64,000 nucleotides of DNA, from NCBI GenBank assembly GCA_030849465.1, contig JARVLF010000007.1, positions 124,001-188,000 of the forward strand, given 5' to 3'. Below the pieces are notes generated by a model. The model was not told the origin of the DNA. It searched no databases and worked only from the letters and a program-made list of their open reading frames with translations. The position numbers were made by a program, and so were the translations under genes. Positions 24,501-33,945 of this stretch are shown here, piece after piece; the stretch's first letter is position 1, and the number at the start of each line of letters is the position of its first letter. This stretch comes from Moesziomyces globuligerus (Eukaryota; Basidiomycota; Ustilaginomycetes; Ustilaginales; Ustilaginaceae).

Positions 24501-26799
24501 TTGGCATTGTCGCGATCCTGGAAGACCTTGCTGTGGCGCTCCGAGGTGAAGAGGGAAAAGAGCTTGGGGATGAGCGCGCGAGAGTTGAAGAGGTCCAGAC
24601 CAGCCTGATTGAGGCAGATGGCGCCAATGGCGTTGGGGATGGAGTAGATGACGTCCCAGTTTGCTTCGATGTCGGCCTCGATGGCGTCGAAGAAGGCTTC
24701 GGGCAGCTTTGCCTCCTGGAGGATGGCGAGCGAGGTGGGCTCGTTGTGGATGAACGTAGCCATGATATTGATGGCGAGCGCAAAGATCTGGGGACCGAAG
24801 ATGGAGCGGTGCTGAAGGATGCGCATGAGCGAGGCTGGGAGCGAGGTGTTGATGAGATTGCGGAGGCCGTCACCGGTGCCTGTGGACGACATCATCTGGG
24901 TGATGGACTTGAACATGGCGCGGAGGAGCGCAGCGCGTCCAAAGGCGAGACGTCCGTACATGTTGTCAGGCCCTGGCTCGCCGAAGACGCGATCGCTCAT
25001 GCGGTCTGCCAAGGCGTCATCGACGTCGCGTTCGACCTCGGCTTGGATGCGCTCTACGATGACGTCGAGGCCGCGTGCGTTGCAGAAGAGGTCGAATGCC
25101 TGGGGCACTGCGTAGCTGAGGCTGTCGATGAGGCCGATGGCCCTGGAGGCGGTGCGCTGAACCATGTATCGATCTGGGTTGGCGATGTTGACGAATTCGA
25201 TGAGGAGGGGGATGAGACCGGCGCCGACGATCATGTGGCTTCCCATCGAGGTGGAGCCGATGTAGGCGACGAAGCTGAGCACCGAATCGACATAGTAATC
25301 GGTCGAGACAGGTTCGGGCGTGCGGAGGTCCTTGATGAGGGCGCGAAGCACGCTGAGGATGATGCCGTGGTTGACGGAAGCGTTGACCGAGTTGAGGACG
25401 ACGCTGACCTTGTTGCGATAGCGACCGAGGCTGTCGAGGGCGTAGAAGGCGCTGCTTTGGCACGACATGTCGAGCTTCTGGACGGGATCGACGAGGGCGG
25501 CCACGCGCTGTACGAGGTCGGGCTCGTAGAGGAAGAGTTGCGTGTTGGCGACGGACTCGGGGATGACGAGGCAGTAGCAGGCGATGGCGAGAAGGCGACA
25601 GATGAGGAGCTGGTTGCGCTCGTGCGGGTCGGAGAAGCCGAGGGCGAGACGGATGCGCTGGAAGAGCTCGAAACGCTCTTCGGACGGGATCTCGTAGGTG
25701 TCGACCGCCTGAGCGAGCAGGCTGGCGGGATCGCTGCTGCTGGCCGTGCCATCGCGGGTGAGACTGCCCAGATCGACGTTGACGAGGCCCTCGCGACGGT
25801 TGGCAGGTGTGGTGGTGGACGGGAGGGCACTCGTACCCTCAGAGCGATCGTCAGGGCGGGTCGGGGTGGCGGGAAGTGCGCCGGCGGAGAGTGCAGGCAG
25901 CATGGCGGGGCGGTGATCCCTGTGGCGTGGGCGCGTGGGAGTGGCTGTGGACTGATCATGATGATGGTGATGTTGATGATGTCCGTGATGCGCATGGTGG
26001 GGCGAGGCAGCGCTGCGCGACTCGGTGACGGTGGCGGGAGTCGAGGAGGATGCGTGGTGCTGGGACGAGGTGGCAGCGGCGGACTGCGAGACGGCGCCGC
26101 TGCGCTTGAAGAACTGGAAGCGAGCATGCGCGAGCTCGGAGGGCAGCTGAACGTCTGGACGTGCGATGTCTACGAGCGAGAGGCCATGGTCGCGCGGGGT
26201 CCAGATCATGGCGAGGGTGGTGAGGCGCTCCTTGGAGATCTGGAACTCGTGGCGTGGATGGTGGCTGTTGTGCTGCTGAGCAGCGCGAAGCACAAGACGG
26301 AGGGCCGACTCGAGTACATCGAGATGGCGGGTGTAGAGGAGGTCGTTGAGGTGCTCAAAGGAGCTGTAGAGCTTGCGGTTGGTGCAGTTCTCGATGAGGA
26401 GGCGAGAGAAGCGAAGGATGCTGAGCACGAGGCGCTTGGTGAGCGGTGTGAATTGGGTGACCTGAATCTTGGAGAGTTCGTAGTCGCGGCAGATGCTCTC
26501 GAGGATGGTGTCGAAGCGATTGAGGGCGCCAGTCCAGTAGTAAAGATCGCCCCTGGGCCAGCACCACTCGGAGATGCTATCGAGCACGGTGGGTAGCTCA
26601 TCGTCCGAGGACTTGTTGATGCGGTCCTGCAGAGCAATCACCTCGGGAGCCTGTGCGAGCGGAAAGACGGAGGGCGATGTGGAGGAGCGAGATCAGATGG
26701 ACACGGTCAGCGAGAGGTTCGGAGTAGAGTGCGTTGCGCAGGAACGCAGAAGAGACTTACGGCAGGAGCGAGACGCTTGGGCGTCTTTGTGATCTTCAT
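15584..26799 (-). CDS. Tom1/HUWE1-type giant ubiquitin-ligase protein lacking the HECT domain
   Basis: Two exons are proposed: 26799-26761 (13 codons, MKITKTPKRLAPA) and 26650-15584, with a 110-nt GTAAGT...CACAG intron in phase 0. The short first exon restores the N-terminus expected for fungal Tom1 proteins. The product would have 3701 residues. Order: armadillo-like DUF908/DUF913 region (about 90-900), UBA domain (about 1417-1457, MVDMGFPENAARHALSRC), a very acidic stretch (about 2335-2580), a coiled coil (about 2837-2902), then two ubiquitin-binding-motif-like segments, FLEALPDDLREEV and FLDALPPELRAEV (about 3027-3082). Next comes the conserved helical block that precedes HECT in the family (LLDKSGVATLVRLLFFPQ). 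The frame ends with LRALDYIMTGR and TGA. The family's roughly 350-residue C-terminal HECT domain with its catalytic Cys is absent, and it is not seen downstream. Protein ubiquitination is therefore expected from the family but not supported for this product alone. Confidence 0.85.
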
Positions 26800-27551
26800 G
26801 ATGGCAGCTTGCTCGCTTGCTAGCTAGCTAGAGCAAGGGCTGTGGCGGCGTCCTGCGCGCGAAGCGGAAAAGGTTCGAGGTCGATGATGCGGGAGGTGGA
26901 CCCGCTCGCGCAGCTACGGACGACACGACGAGCTCGAAGGATGTGCGCTGTTTGTGCGGCCGTGGCAGCGGCTCTGGTAGCTGTGGTCGCGATCGAAGTG
27001 CGTGTGGCGAGCTGCGGTATATGCTCAGAGACACGGCACGAGACGAGGCGAGAGACGGAGATGTATGGACGAGGCGAGGAGAGCAACACCTCTTGCTATG
27101 CCAGATGAAACAGACGCTCAGCCTCGCTTGCGGGTCCAAGTCGAGTGCCGCACCAGACAGGAGAGCTAAGCAGAGCTGAGCAGAGCACAGCACAGCACAG
27201 CGCACTATTTCCTGCCAAAATCCTACTCGCGCTCTCGCCGCGCTGAGCTGCGAAAAAACCGACTTCCGGTTCGATCACGCTGCTGAAGCTGAATTGAAGC
27301 TGCTCAGCCTCCACTCGGCGCTTTTTTTGCGGCGATTCCATCAAATTAAATAGGATTGGCCAATGCTGACTATGCAGGTGTCTGCCCAACTGCAAGTGGA
27401 GCGAAAGAAAGCAAGAGCCCGCGCTCGCACGTCCCCACGCGCCGTGCAGAAGCGGACCCAGGGTTCCACAGACGACACCACCTGCAACCGTTACAGCAGC
27501 CTTCTCCGTTTGCATTGCGATCGCCAGCCAGCCAGCCAGCCAGCCAGCATC
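26800..27551. promoter_or_regulatory. Divergent promoter region between Tom1-like and cullin-4 genes
   Basis: About 750 bp separate the two start codons. It contains a palindromic double CCAAT box (27355-27364), a (CAGCA)-rich stretch at about 27168-27205 and a CCAG tetranucleotide run (27527-27550) that ends next to the cullin ATG. A shared bidirectional promoter is inferred from the layout. Confidence 0.6.
27355..27364. promoter_or_regulatory. Palindromic ATTGGCCAAT element
   Basis: The ten bases form a perfect palindrome with one CCAAT box on each strand, within a short AT-rich patch (AAATTAAATAGG just before). The position in a divergent promoter, about 190 bp from the cullin ATG at 27552 and 430 bp from the Tom1-like ATG, suits a CCAAT-binding (HAP/NF-Y) site serving both genes. 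That role is inferred. Confidence 0.5.
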
Positions 27552-30008
27552 ATGTCGTTGGCACAGGCACTGCTCGCGCGAAGCAGCAACCAGGGCGCCA
27601 TCTCACGCGATCCTGCCGCTACGCTCTCCACCTCCAGCCTCGGCGGCAGTGGTGGTGGCGGCGGTGGTGGATTCGCCGCCTTCCTGGCCAAAGCCCAAGC
27701 ATCTGCCAAGAATGCATCCTCCAACAATGGCGGGGGAAGCAGCCACCTTGGCCTCCAGATAGCTTCGCTACGTCCGCAGGCGACGCTGCCTCCAGCAGAC
27801 TACGCAAAGCAGGCATCGGCGCTCATCGTCCGCTCCGTGCGCATGCTCCTCTCGTCCGGCTCGCCAGCGGGAGCCTCGCTCGAGTCCCTCTACACAGCCA
27901 CGCGCACCCTCGTCCAGTACTCGTCTCCCGAGCACCTCGACGACCTCTACGACACCATCAAGATCGAGATCGAACGCGCAGCCGGCAGCTTTGCCAAGAC
28001 GCTCCACAGCTCCGGCTCTACTTCTGGCTCCGATGAGGCTTCGCTCTCGGCTACAGTCTCTTGGCTCACCCAGCTCGAGTCCATCTGGTCCAGCTGGTGC
28101 AACAATCTCGGCCTCGTTCGAGACGTGCTCCTCCCTTTGGACCGCTACTTCCTCCAGCTCGCCTCATCCCCCTCGGCCCTCGCCACCTCCGACCCGTCCG
28201 CCAGCGCCGGCCGCCTGCCCATCTGGGATCTTGGTCTCGACATTTTCGGCCACCGTGTGCTCAGCGATGTCACTCTCTCGCGCGTGGTCCTCGACCGCAT
28301 CGTGGCCGCCATCGATGGCGAACGCAAGCACGCCATCCAGTACCGCCCTCTCCACACTTCCATCGCCACCATGTTCCGCCAGCTCAAGGCGGATAACACG
28401 CTCGACGAGGCCATTGTAGCTGCTACCACGTCCTTCTACCAAGCCGAGTCCGCTGCCTCTATCGCCACACTCTCGTCCATCGCCTACGTCGAACATGCCG
28501 ATCGACGCATCTCCGAAGAGCAGCAGCGCAGCGACTGGTGCCTGCTCACCGAGCGCGGTCGAAGCGACAACATCGCCGCAGCGCGCCAGCAGCTCGTCGC
28601 CGAGCATGCTGAGCAGCTCTTGGCGGGCCTACCCGACCTCATCACGGCCAAGCACCTCGACGGCCTCGGACGCGTCTACCGACTGATCAAGAGCATCGGC
28701 CGGCTCGCCGAGCTGCGCAAGGCGTTCGGCGACTACATCAAGCAGCACGGTGCCAGCATCGTCAACGACCGCGCGCGCGACGACGACATGATCGAGCGCC
28801 TGCTCGAGTTCAAAGCCTTCATCGACGCCATCGTCGCCACCGGCTTCGAGCGCGACGGCGATTTTGTGCATGCGCAGAAGGACAGCTTCGAGGTCTTTGT
28901 CAACCGCCGCGAGAACAAGCCCGCCGAGCTCATCGCCAAGTTCCTCGACGCAAAGCTGCGCAGCGGCAACAGGACCATGACCGACCAGGAGCTCGAGCAC
29001 AACCTCGACGAGGCGCTCATCCTCTTCCGCTACACGCACGCCAAGGACATGTTTGAGGAGTTCTACAAGCGTCACTTTGCCAAGCGTCTGCTCCTGAACA
29101 GATCCGCCTCGTCCGATGCAGAGCGAAGCATGCTGCTCAAGCTCAAGGAGGAGTGCGGACCCGAGTTCACCGCCAAGCTCGAGACCATGATCAAGGACGT
29201 CGACGTCTCCAAGGATCTCATGGACGAGTACGAGCGCTTTGCAGCCAAGGCCGGCGCGGATGCGTTCGACCTCAACGTCAGCGTGCTCACCCAGGCGCAC
29301 TGGCCCACCTATCCGAACGTCGAGGTCGTCTTGCCCGCCGAGCTCGCAGCCGCCGCGGAACGCTTCGAGGCGTTCTACCAGAAGCGCAACAGCGGTCGAC
29401 GCTTGCACTGGCAGCATTCGCTCGGCACGCTGTCCATCACGACACACTTTGACAAGGCCGGAGTCAAGGAGCTGCAGGTGAGCACGTTCCAGGCGGTGGT
29501 GCTACTGCTCTTCGGAGCACTGCCGCCCGGTGGCAAGCTGAGCTACGTCGACATCCGGACGCAGAGCGGTCTTGGAGACCAGGAGTTGAAGCGGACGTTG
29601 CAGAGTCTGGCGTGTGGACAGATCCCCACGCGTGTGCTGCGCAAGCTGCCGCAGGGCAAGGAGGTGAACGAGGACGACGAGTTTGTCATGAACGACAGCC
29701 TCAAGAACGAACGCCACCGCATCCGCATCAACCAGATCCAGATGAAGGAGACCGCCGAGGAGCAGAAGAGCACCGAGCAGCGCGTATTTCTCGACCGAGA
29801 ACTCATCCTCCAGGCGGCCGCCGTGCGCGTGCTCAAGGCTCGCAAGACGATCAAGCACTCGGAACTCATCACCGAGGTCGTCGACCAGATCAAGAGCCGC
29901 TTCGCCGTCGACGTCGCCGAGATCAAAAAGGTGTTTGAGATCCTCATCGAAAAGGAGTACATGGAGCGCGCAGAGGGCCAGCGCGGCGTCTATCGCTACC
30001 TCGCCTAA
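27552..30008 (+). CDS. Cullin-4-type cullin
   Basis: The product has 818 residues and is the scaffold of a cullin-RING ubiquitin ligase that would hold a RING protein at its C-terminus and an adaptor (DDB1 for CUL4) at its N-terminus. Cullin repeats fill the first half. The cullin-homology region includes KDMFEEFYKRHFAKRLLLNR and the CUL4-like SSDAERSMLLKLKEECG. The winged-helix end carries the neddylation motif VRVLKARKTIKH, with the acceptor Lys at about 762, and ends YRYLA. An in-frame ATG at 27363 would add 63 residues. I chose 27552 because the upstream part is Arg/Ser-rich, contains a CCAG repeat and looks like leader. CUL4 fits better than CUL1 or CUL3 but the subtype is a judgement. 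No intron is needed. Confidence 0.88.
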   Translation: MSLAQALLARSSNQGAISRDPAATLSTSSLGGSGGGGGGGFAAFLAKAQASAKNASSNNGGGSSHLGLQIASLRPQATLPPADYAKQASALIVRSVRMLLSSGSPAGASLESLYTATRTLVQYSSPEHLDDLYDTIKIEIERAAGSFAKTLHSSGSTSGSDEASLSATVSWLTQLESIWSSWCNNLGLVRDVLLPLDRYFLQLASSPSALATSDPSASAGRLPIWDLGLDIFGHRVLSDVTLSRVVLDRIVAAIDGERKHAIQYRPLHTSIATMFRQLKADNTLDEAIVAATTSFYQAESAASIATLSSIAYVEHADRRISEEQQRSDWCLLTERGRSDNIAAARQQLVAEHAEQLLAGLPDLITAKHLDGLGRVYRLIKSIGRLAELRKAFGDYIKQHGASIVNDRARDDDMIERLLEFKAFIDAIVATGFERDGDFVHAQKDSFEVFVNRRENKPAELIAKFLDAKLRSGNRTMTDQELEHNLDEALILFRYTHAKDMFEEFYKRHFAKRLLLNRSASSDAERSMLLKLKEECGPEFTAKLETMIKDVDVSKDLMDEYERFAAKAGADAFDLNVSVLTQAHWPTYPNVEVVLPAELAAAAERFEAFYQKRNSGRRLHWQHSLGTLSITTHFDKAGVKELQVSTFQAVVLLLFGALPPGGKLSYVDIRTQSGLGDQELKRTLQSLACGQIPTRVLRKLPQGKEVNEDDEFVMNDSLKNERHRIRINQIQMKETAEEQKSTEQRVFLDRELILQAAAVRVLKARKTIKHSELITEVVDQIKSRFAVDVAEIKKVFEILIEKEYMERAEGQRGVYRYLA

Positions 30009-32830
30009 GTCTACTCACAGCATCGTAGCCTCGACAAAGGCAGAGTGTATTTTCTCACACCTCAGCGTGTGCGCATCGGCAATCGGGCTCAACTTCGCAT
30101 GAGATCAGGCGATGCCATGTGATAAGAGGCATCGGCTGAGCATCGATGGCGATCTCGACGATCGGGTGGCGAAGACAAGAGGTGGCGTGACTCTGACTCT
30201 GTGTGTGACCTGCAAGGTAGCGCGGAGTGGGGAAGGGGCAAAGGCCGAAAGGCAGCGAGCCGAGGATGCAGGCTGCAGCTGAGGATCGCCGCATTCCGCA
30301 TATGAGATCGGTTCGAAACAATGCGCGCCGAGAGAGGAGGCAAAAGCGTTTTCCCCTAGCTTGAACCGAGGCGCATCTGCTCTCTGCACGCCGTCGGAGC
30401 TAGGAGGGGCAAAAATGCTGCAGCCCCTCCATTCACCGACGCGCGTGGGCTTCACGCCACTGTCACGGTGCCTCCTGTCAATTGTGCATTGCAGCACCGC
30501 ACAGGAGCGCCTCTCTGAGTGCATCCGGTGTCCGGCCTTTGCTAGCCCTGCAGCCCGCTTTGGCCCCGGTGCATGTTTGGGTCATCTCGAATCTCGTCGA
30601 CTAAGCACAAAGCTTCCATACTGTATGCGACGAGCGGGAAACGTAGCCTGAAGGTCGGGTCGGATCGAGCGAGAAAACGAGCAAAGAGCAAAGAGCAGAG
30701 AGGAGCCGGATCGAGGAGGGAAATCATCCCACTTTGCCCTCGATGCTCACCGTCCAATCTCGCTTACAGCCCTCGCTGCCGTCTCTTTCTCCCCGCAGCT
30801 GTGCCTGATTTTCACCAGCCAGACGAAAGCAGCTCACAGAAACCCACCCCAACGGCACCGAGCACATCCTCCGGCACACATCCCACTGTGTCGGGGTGTC
30901 GACGCCCGTGCGCGCCGGCTTGCAGACTTTGTGTTTTGAATCTTCCCACTCGGGGCCTCCTTAGGTGCCGACTGGGGTGCCGACTCGGGCCCCACCGCAT
31001 CACCCTTGCCTCTTCGCCTTCGCAGACTCTTTTTTCCGTGTCACGTCAGAGCCTCCCGCGCAGAGTCGATGGCGTTGGGAGCTCGCTTGCGCACCTCATC
31101 GCTTGTGCTTCGGCCGTGTCTGTTTTCTTTTCCCATGCTCGCCATCACCGTGCAGCTGCAAGACATGGGACTGATCCACAGCGACACCTTGCAAAGCCGT
31201 CTCACTTTTTTCGAGTGAGCTCTCCAGCAAAGAACTTGGCGGAAAAGGGCCTCGCAGAACCACCTGGCCGACGGCGCAGGCACCGCTTTGACAAGGCTTG
31301 TTGTGATTTTGAGCATATGTCAGCTGCATGCAACCTTGCCAGTTCCTGCCCAAAAGGACACTCGCACGTGGAGTGTCAATTTCGGCCTTGGCTTTTTAGC
31401 GCGCTTACTCCGGAACGGCACGAGTCGCCAGGCGTGATTTCCGCATACAGCACTGTACTTCTGCGCCTCTCACCATTGCACCCGAAAGGCGAAAGAGTTG
31501 GCAGCTAGCATCTCGTTTCAGACCGAGACTGAGCGGAAAGCGGCTGGCGAGACACGCCAAGGCATTTCATCCCGGACAAGCCAAGAACGTTCTCACCGGC
31601 GTTGCGATCAGCTGGTTCAGCCACACTGAGCGCGGCACAGCTGCAGGTGGCAGCCGCGTCTCGAGGCAGGGATCGCTTCGCTTAGCGCTGCGTGCGACCT
31701 GGGGTCCGGCTTCTGCTTTCGCCCTACTTGGCTCAGCAGTTCCGACCGTCGTTGAAACTCAGGTGATGTTTTCATCCCCAGCTCCGCACCTCTTGACAGC
31801 CCGGTCAACCTCGCCGCCTTGCTCGCCGTGTCGAGGGAGCGCCTGTCGATCGCCCCTTCGTCCAACTCAGCTGATCGACACCCCGCACCAAAACAGCGCT
31901 CCACCCTGCCCGGACCCTTTTCCAAAGACTCCCATGCACCCAGCCTGTTGCGCTCATCTTGCCGCTCGCTTCGCCGTCCTTGAGCTCTCGATGGAAGGTC
32001 TCTGCTGTAGTGGCCCTCGGGCCGAAAAATCACCTGCACGAAACCAGAAGCCTCGCATGCAGAATTCCTCGTCCTTTCCGTACTCCCTCCGCTTGCAAGT
32101 CCGCAGCTCCATCCGAAAGTCCGCTAACCACATCCCTCGTCACGGCCCCTCGTTTCCATTCCTCGCCCTGCACCTGAGACGCGCGGACACTGAATCTCAG
32201 CCGCACTTTCTCTCAGGTTCGATGGATGGACCCCCCGGCAACCAACCAAGCCTCCCGCATTAGCTCACCTGCCCAAGCTCTCTTTTCCCCCCCGGCGCGG
32301 TATGGGTCAGCACCCAAAGCGTTCGAGAGAAAGATGGGCGCGATGATGACCGTCTGCGTCGCATACAGGCGCGGGCTTCGAATGCTTGCTCCGCCTGCAC
32401 GCTCATGTCGTGGCCCTAATCGAGTCGCCGTGAGATGCTTCGCCAACGTCTCGCACAGCCTCCTCACATGCGCCAAGCGAAGTCCTCCCCACGTCCGCCA
32501 AGCGCCGTCCTGCCATCTTACAGTAGCATGGCTGAGCGAAGAAGACGCATACAGCTCGCCTCAAAAAAATGGCTGCAGCACGGCAACATGACCTACTCCA
32601 TGGCTGAGGTACAAGGGAGCCGACAGAAGGGCACAGCCGAGCCAGCCGAGTGCGGATCGACGACTTGCGTGCGAAGCCCGACCACAGTGGCCAATGTCAT
32701 GTGTTTTGTCCCAGCATCCCTTACCCACTGGCCAAGAAGCTTAGCTGAGAATCTGCCAGGCTCCTCGCCCGCCCCTCCTCTGGGTCCCAAGCCGAATGTC
32801 TCGGCAAGCCCGCCACTGCCTCCCGCCGTT

Positions 32831-32848
32831 CCCCCCCCCCCCCCCCCC
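32831..32848. repeat. Poly-C run of 18 bases
   Basis: An uninterrupted run of 18 C is followed by further C-rich DNA up to about 32875. The minus strand is therefore G-rich and could fold into a quadruplex. It lies about 190 bp before the ferritin-like start codon. The run length may be affected by sequencing error. Confidence 0.85.
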
Positions 32849-32945
32849 TCTCCCCCCCTGGTTCCCCCGTACCCAAACAATGCTACGTCTACCCATCCAC
32901 TCTGGTCGTCACTGAAACTACATAAGACGACATAGTTGGCCATCT

Positions 32946-33005
32946 CCTCATATCTCCATCCCATCAAAACCTTTTCCTCATTTCTCCGTCCCATCAAAAC
33001 CTTCT
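32946..33005. repeat. Two copies of a 30-bp direct repeat
   Basis: Copies at 32946-32975 and 32976-33005 share the core CCCATCAAAACCTT and differ at three positions. They end 35 bp before the ATG of the ferritin-like gene, so they probably form its CT-rich 5' leader or core promoter. Confidence 0.85.
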
Positions 33006-33039
33006 CATCCCTTCCCACTTCCTAGATCTCGATCTCAAA

Positions 33040-33945
33040 ATGCTTACCAAGTACGCCGTCCTCGCTGCCACCGCCGCCGCCGCTGTCACTGCTGCTCCTC
33101 TGGAGAAGCGTGCCGCCCCTGGCCAGGCCGACATTGACACTGTCATCCTCAACTACGCTCTTACCCTCGAGCACCTCGAGAACGCCTTCTACCGCGACAC
33201 CCTCGCCACCTACGACGCTGGCGCCTTCCGCGCCGCCGGCTACCCCGAGTGGGTCCGCCAGCGCTTCGTCGAGATCGGCGGCCACGAGAAGGCCCACGTC
33301 GACTTCCTCTCCAAGGCTCTCGGTGACCAGGCCACCAAGGAGTGCACCTACGACTTTGGCATTACCGACGTCAAGACCTTCGTCGCCACCTCGGCTCTCC
33401 TCGAGGGTATCGGCAACTCTGCCTACCTCGGCGCTGCCCAGAACATCACCAACGTCGCCTACCTTACCGCCGCTGGCTCCATCCTTACCGTCGAGGCCCG
33501 CCACGCCTCGTGGGTCGCTTCGTCGGTCCAGCAGGGTGACGGCTTCCCCGCCGGCTTCGACACCCCGCTCAACTTCAACCAGACCTACTCGCTGGCCGCT
33601 CCCCTGATCAAGAGCTGCCCCGACTCGAACCCCGCCCTCCCCGTCAAGGCCTTCCCCGCCGCGACCATCTCGGGCGACGTGTGCGCCGGCAAGCAGGTCA
33701 CCATCTCGGGTGACGGTGTCCAGGCCGGCCAGTTCGCCGCCTTCCTTACCGGCCTCAACGTCTACTACGCCCAGATCGGCGACGGCAACACCGTCACCGT
33801 CCCCAGCGAGGTCGCCTACGGCCGCGTCTACGTCGTCATCACCAAGTCGGGCGACTCGGTCTCGGACGACAACACCGTCGCCGGCCCCGCCGTCGTCGAC
33901 ATCCCCCTCTCCGCCGCCCAGGCCGAGCAGATCTACTCCCAGTAA
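33040..33945 (+). CDS. Secreted ferritin-like domain protein (Rds1-like)
   Basis: The product has 301 residues. Residues 1-19 form a clean signal peptide, followed by LEKR, a typical Kex2 processing site, so the mature protein starts near residue 25 and is likely secreted or wall-associated. Four helices carry the Glu/His pattern of the fungal ferritin-like family: LEHLENAFY (E44/E47), HEKAH (82-86), LEGIGNSAY (E122) and VEARHASW (E152/H155). This fits a di-metal site. A beta-rich C-terminal part (residues 205-295) follows. Related fungal proteins such as fission yeast Rds1 respond to stress and nutrient signals. Codons are strongly biased to C in the third position, more than in the neighbours, suggesting high expression. 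The catalytic role is unknown. Confidence 0.88.
   Translation: MLTKYAVLAATAAAAVTAAPLEKRAAPGQADIDTVILNYALTLEHLENAFYRDTLATYDAGAFRAAGYPEWVRQRFVEIGGHEKAHVDFLSKALGDQATKECTYDFGITDVKTFVATSALLEGIGNSAYLGAAQNITNVAYLTAAGSILTVEARHASWVASSVQQGDGFPAGFDTPLNFNQTYSLAAPLIKSCPDSNPALPVKAFPAATISGDVCAGKQVTISGDGVQAGQFAAFLTGLNVYYAQIGDGNTVTVPSEVAYGRVYVVITKSGDSVSDDNTVAGPAVVDIPLSAAQAEQIYSQ

Larger units (their letters stand above)
30009..33039. other. 3-kb gene-poor region before the ferritin-like gene
   Basis: No convincing gene is seen on either strand. The longest open frame (30573-31508) is rich in Ser, Arg and Cys and matches nothing I know. Towards the right end lie an 18-base C run, a possible TATA-like CATAAGA at about 32924 and a 30-bp direct repeat, probably the promoter and leader of the ferritin-like gene. 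A non-coding transcript or a decayed gene cannot be excluded. Confidence 0.5.

Noticed and set aside
24464..26596. A 710-codon plus-strand frame over the Tom1-like gene
   Set aside because: The minus-strand frame carries the conserved Tom1 sequence; the plus-strand translation resembles nothing.
30573..31508. A 311-codon open frame in the gene-poor tract
   Set aside because: Composition (Ser, Arg, Cys, His) and the absence of conserved segments suggest non-coding DNA.
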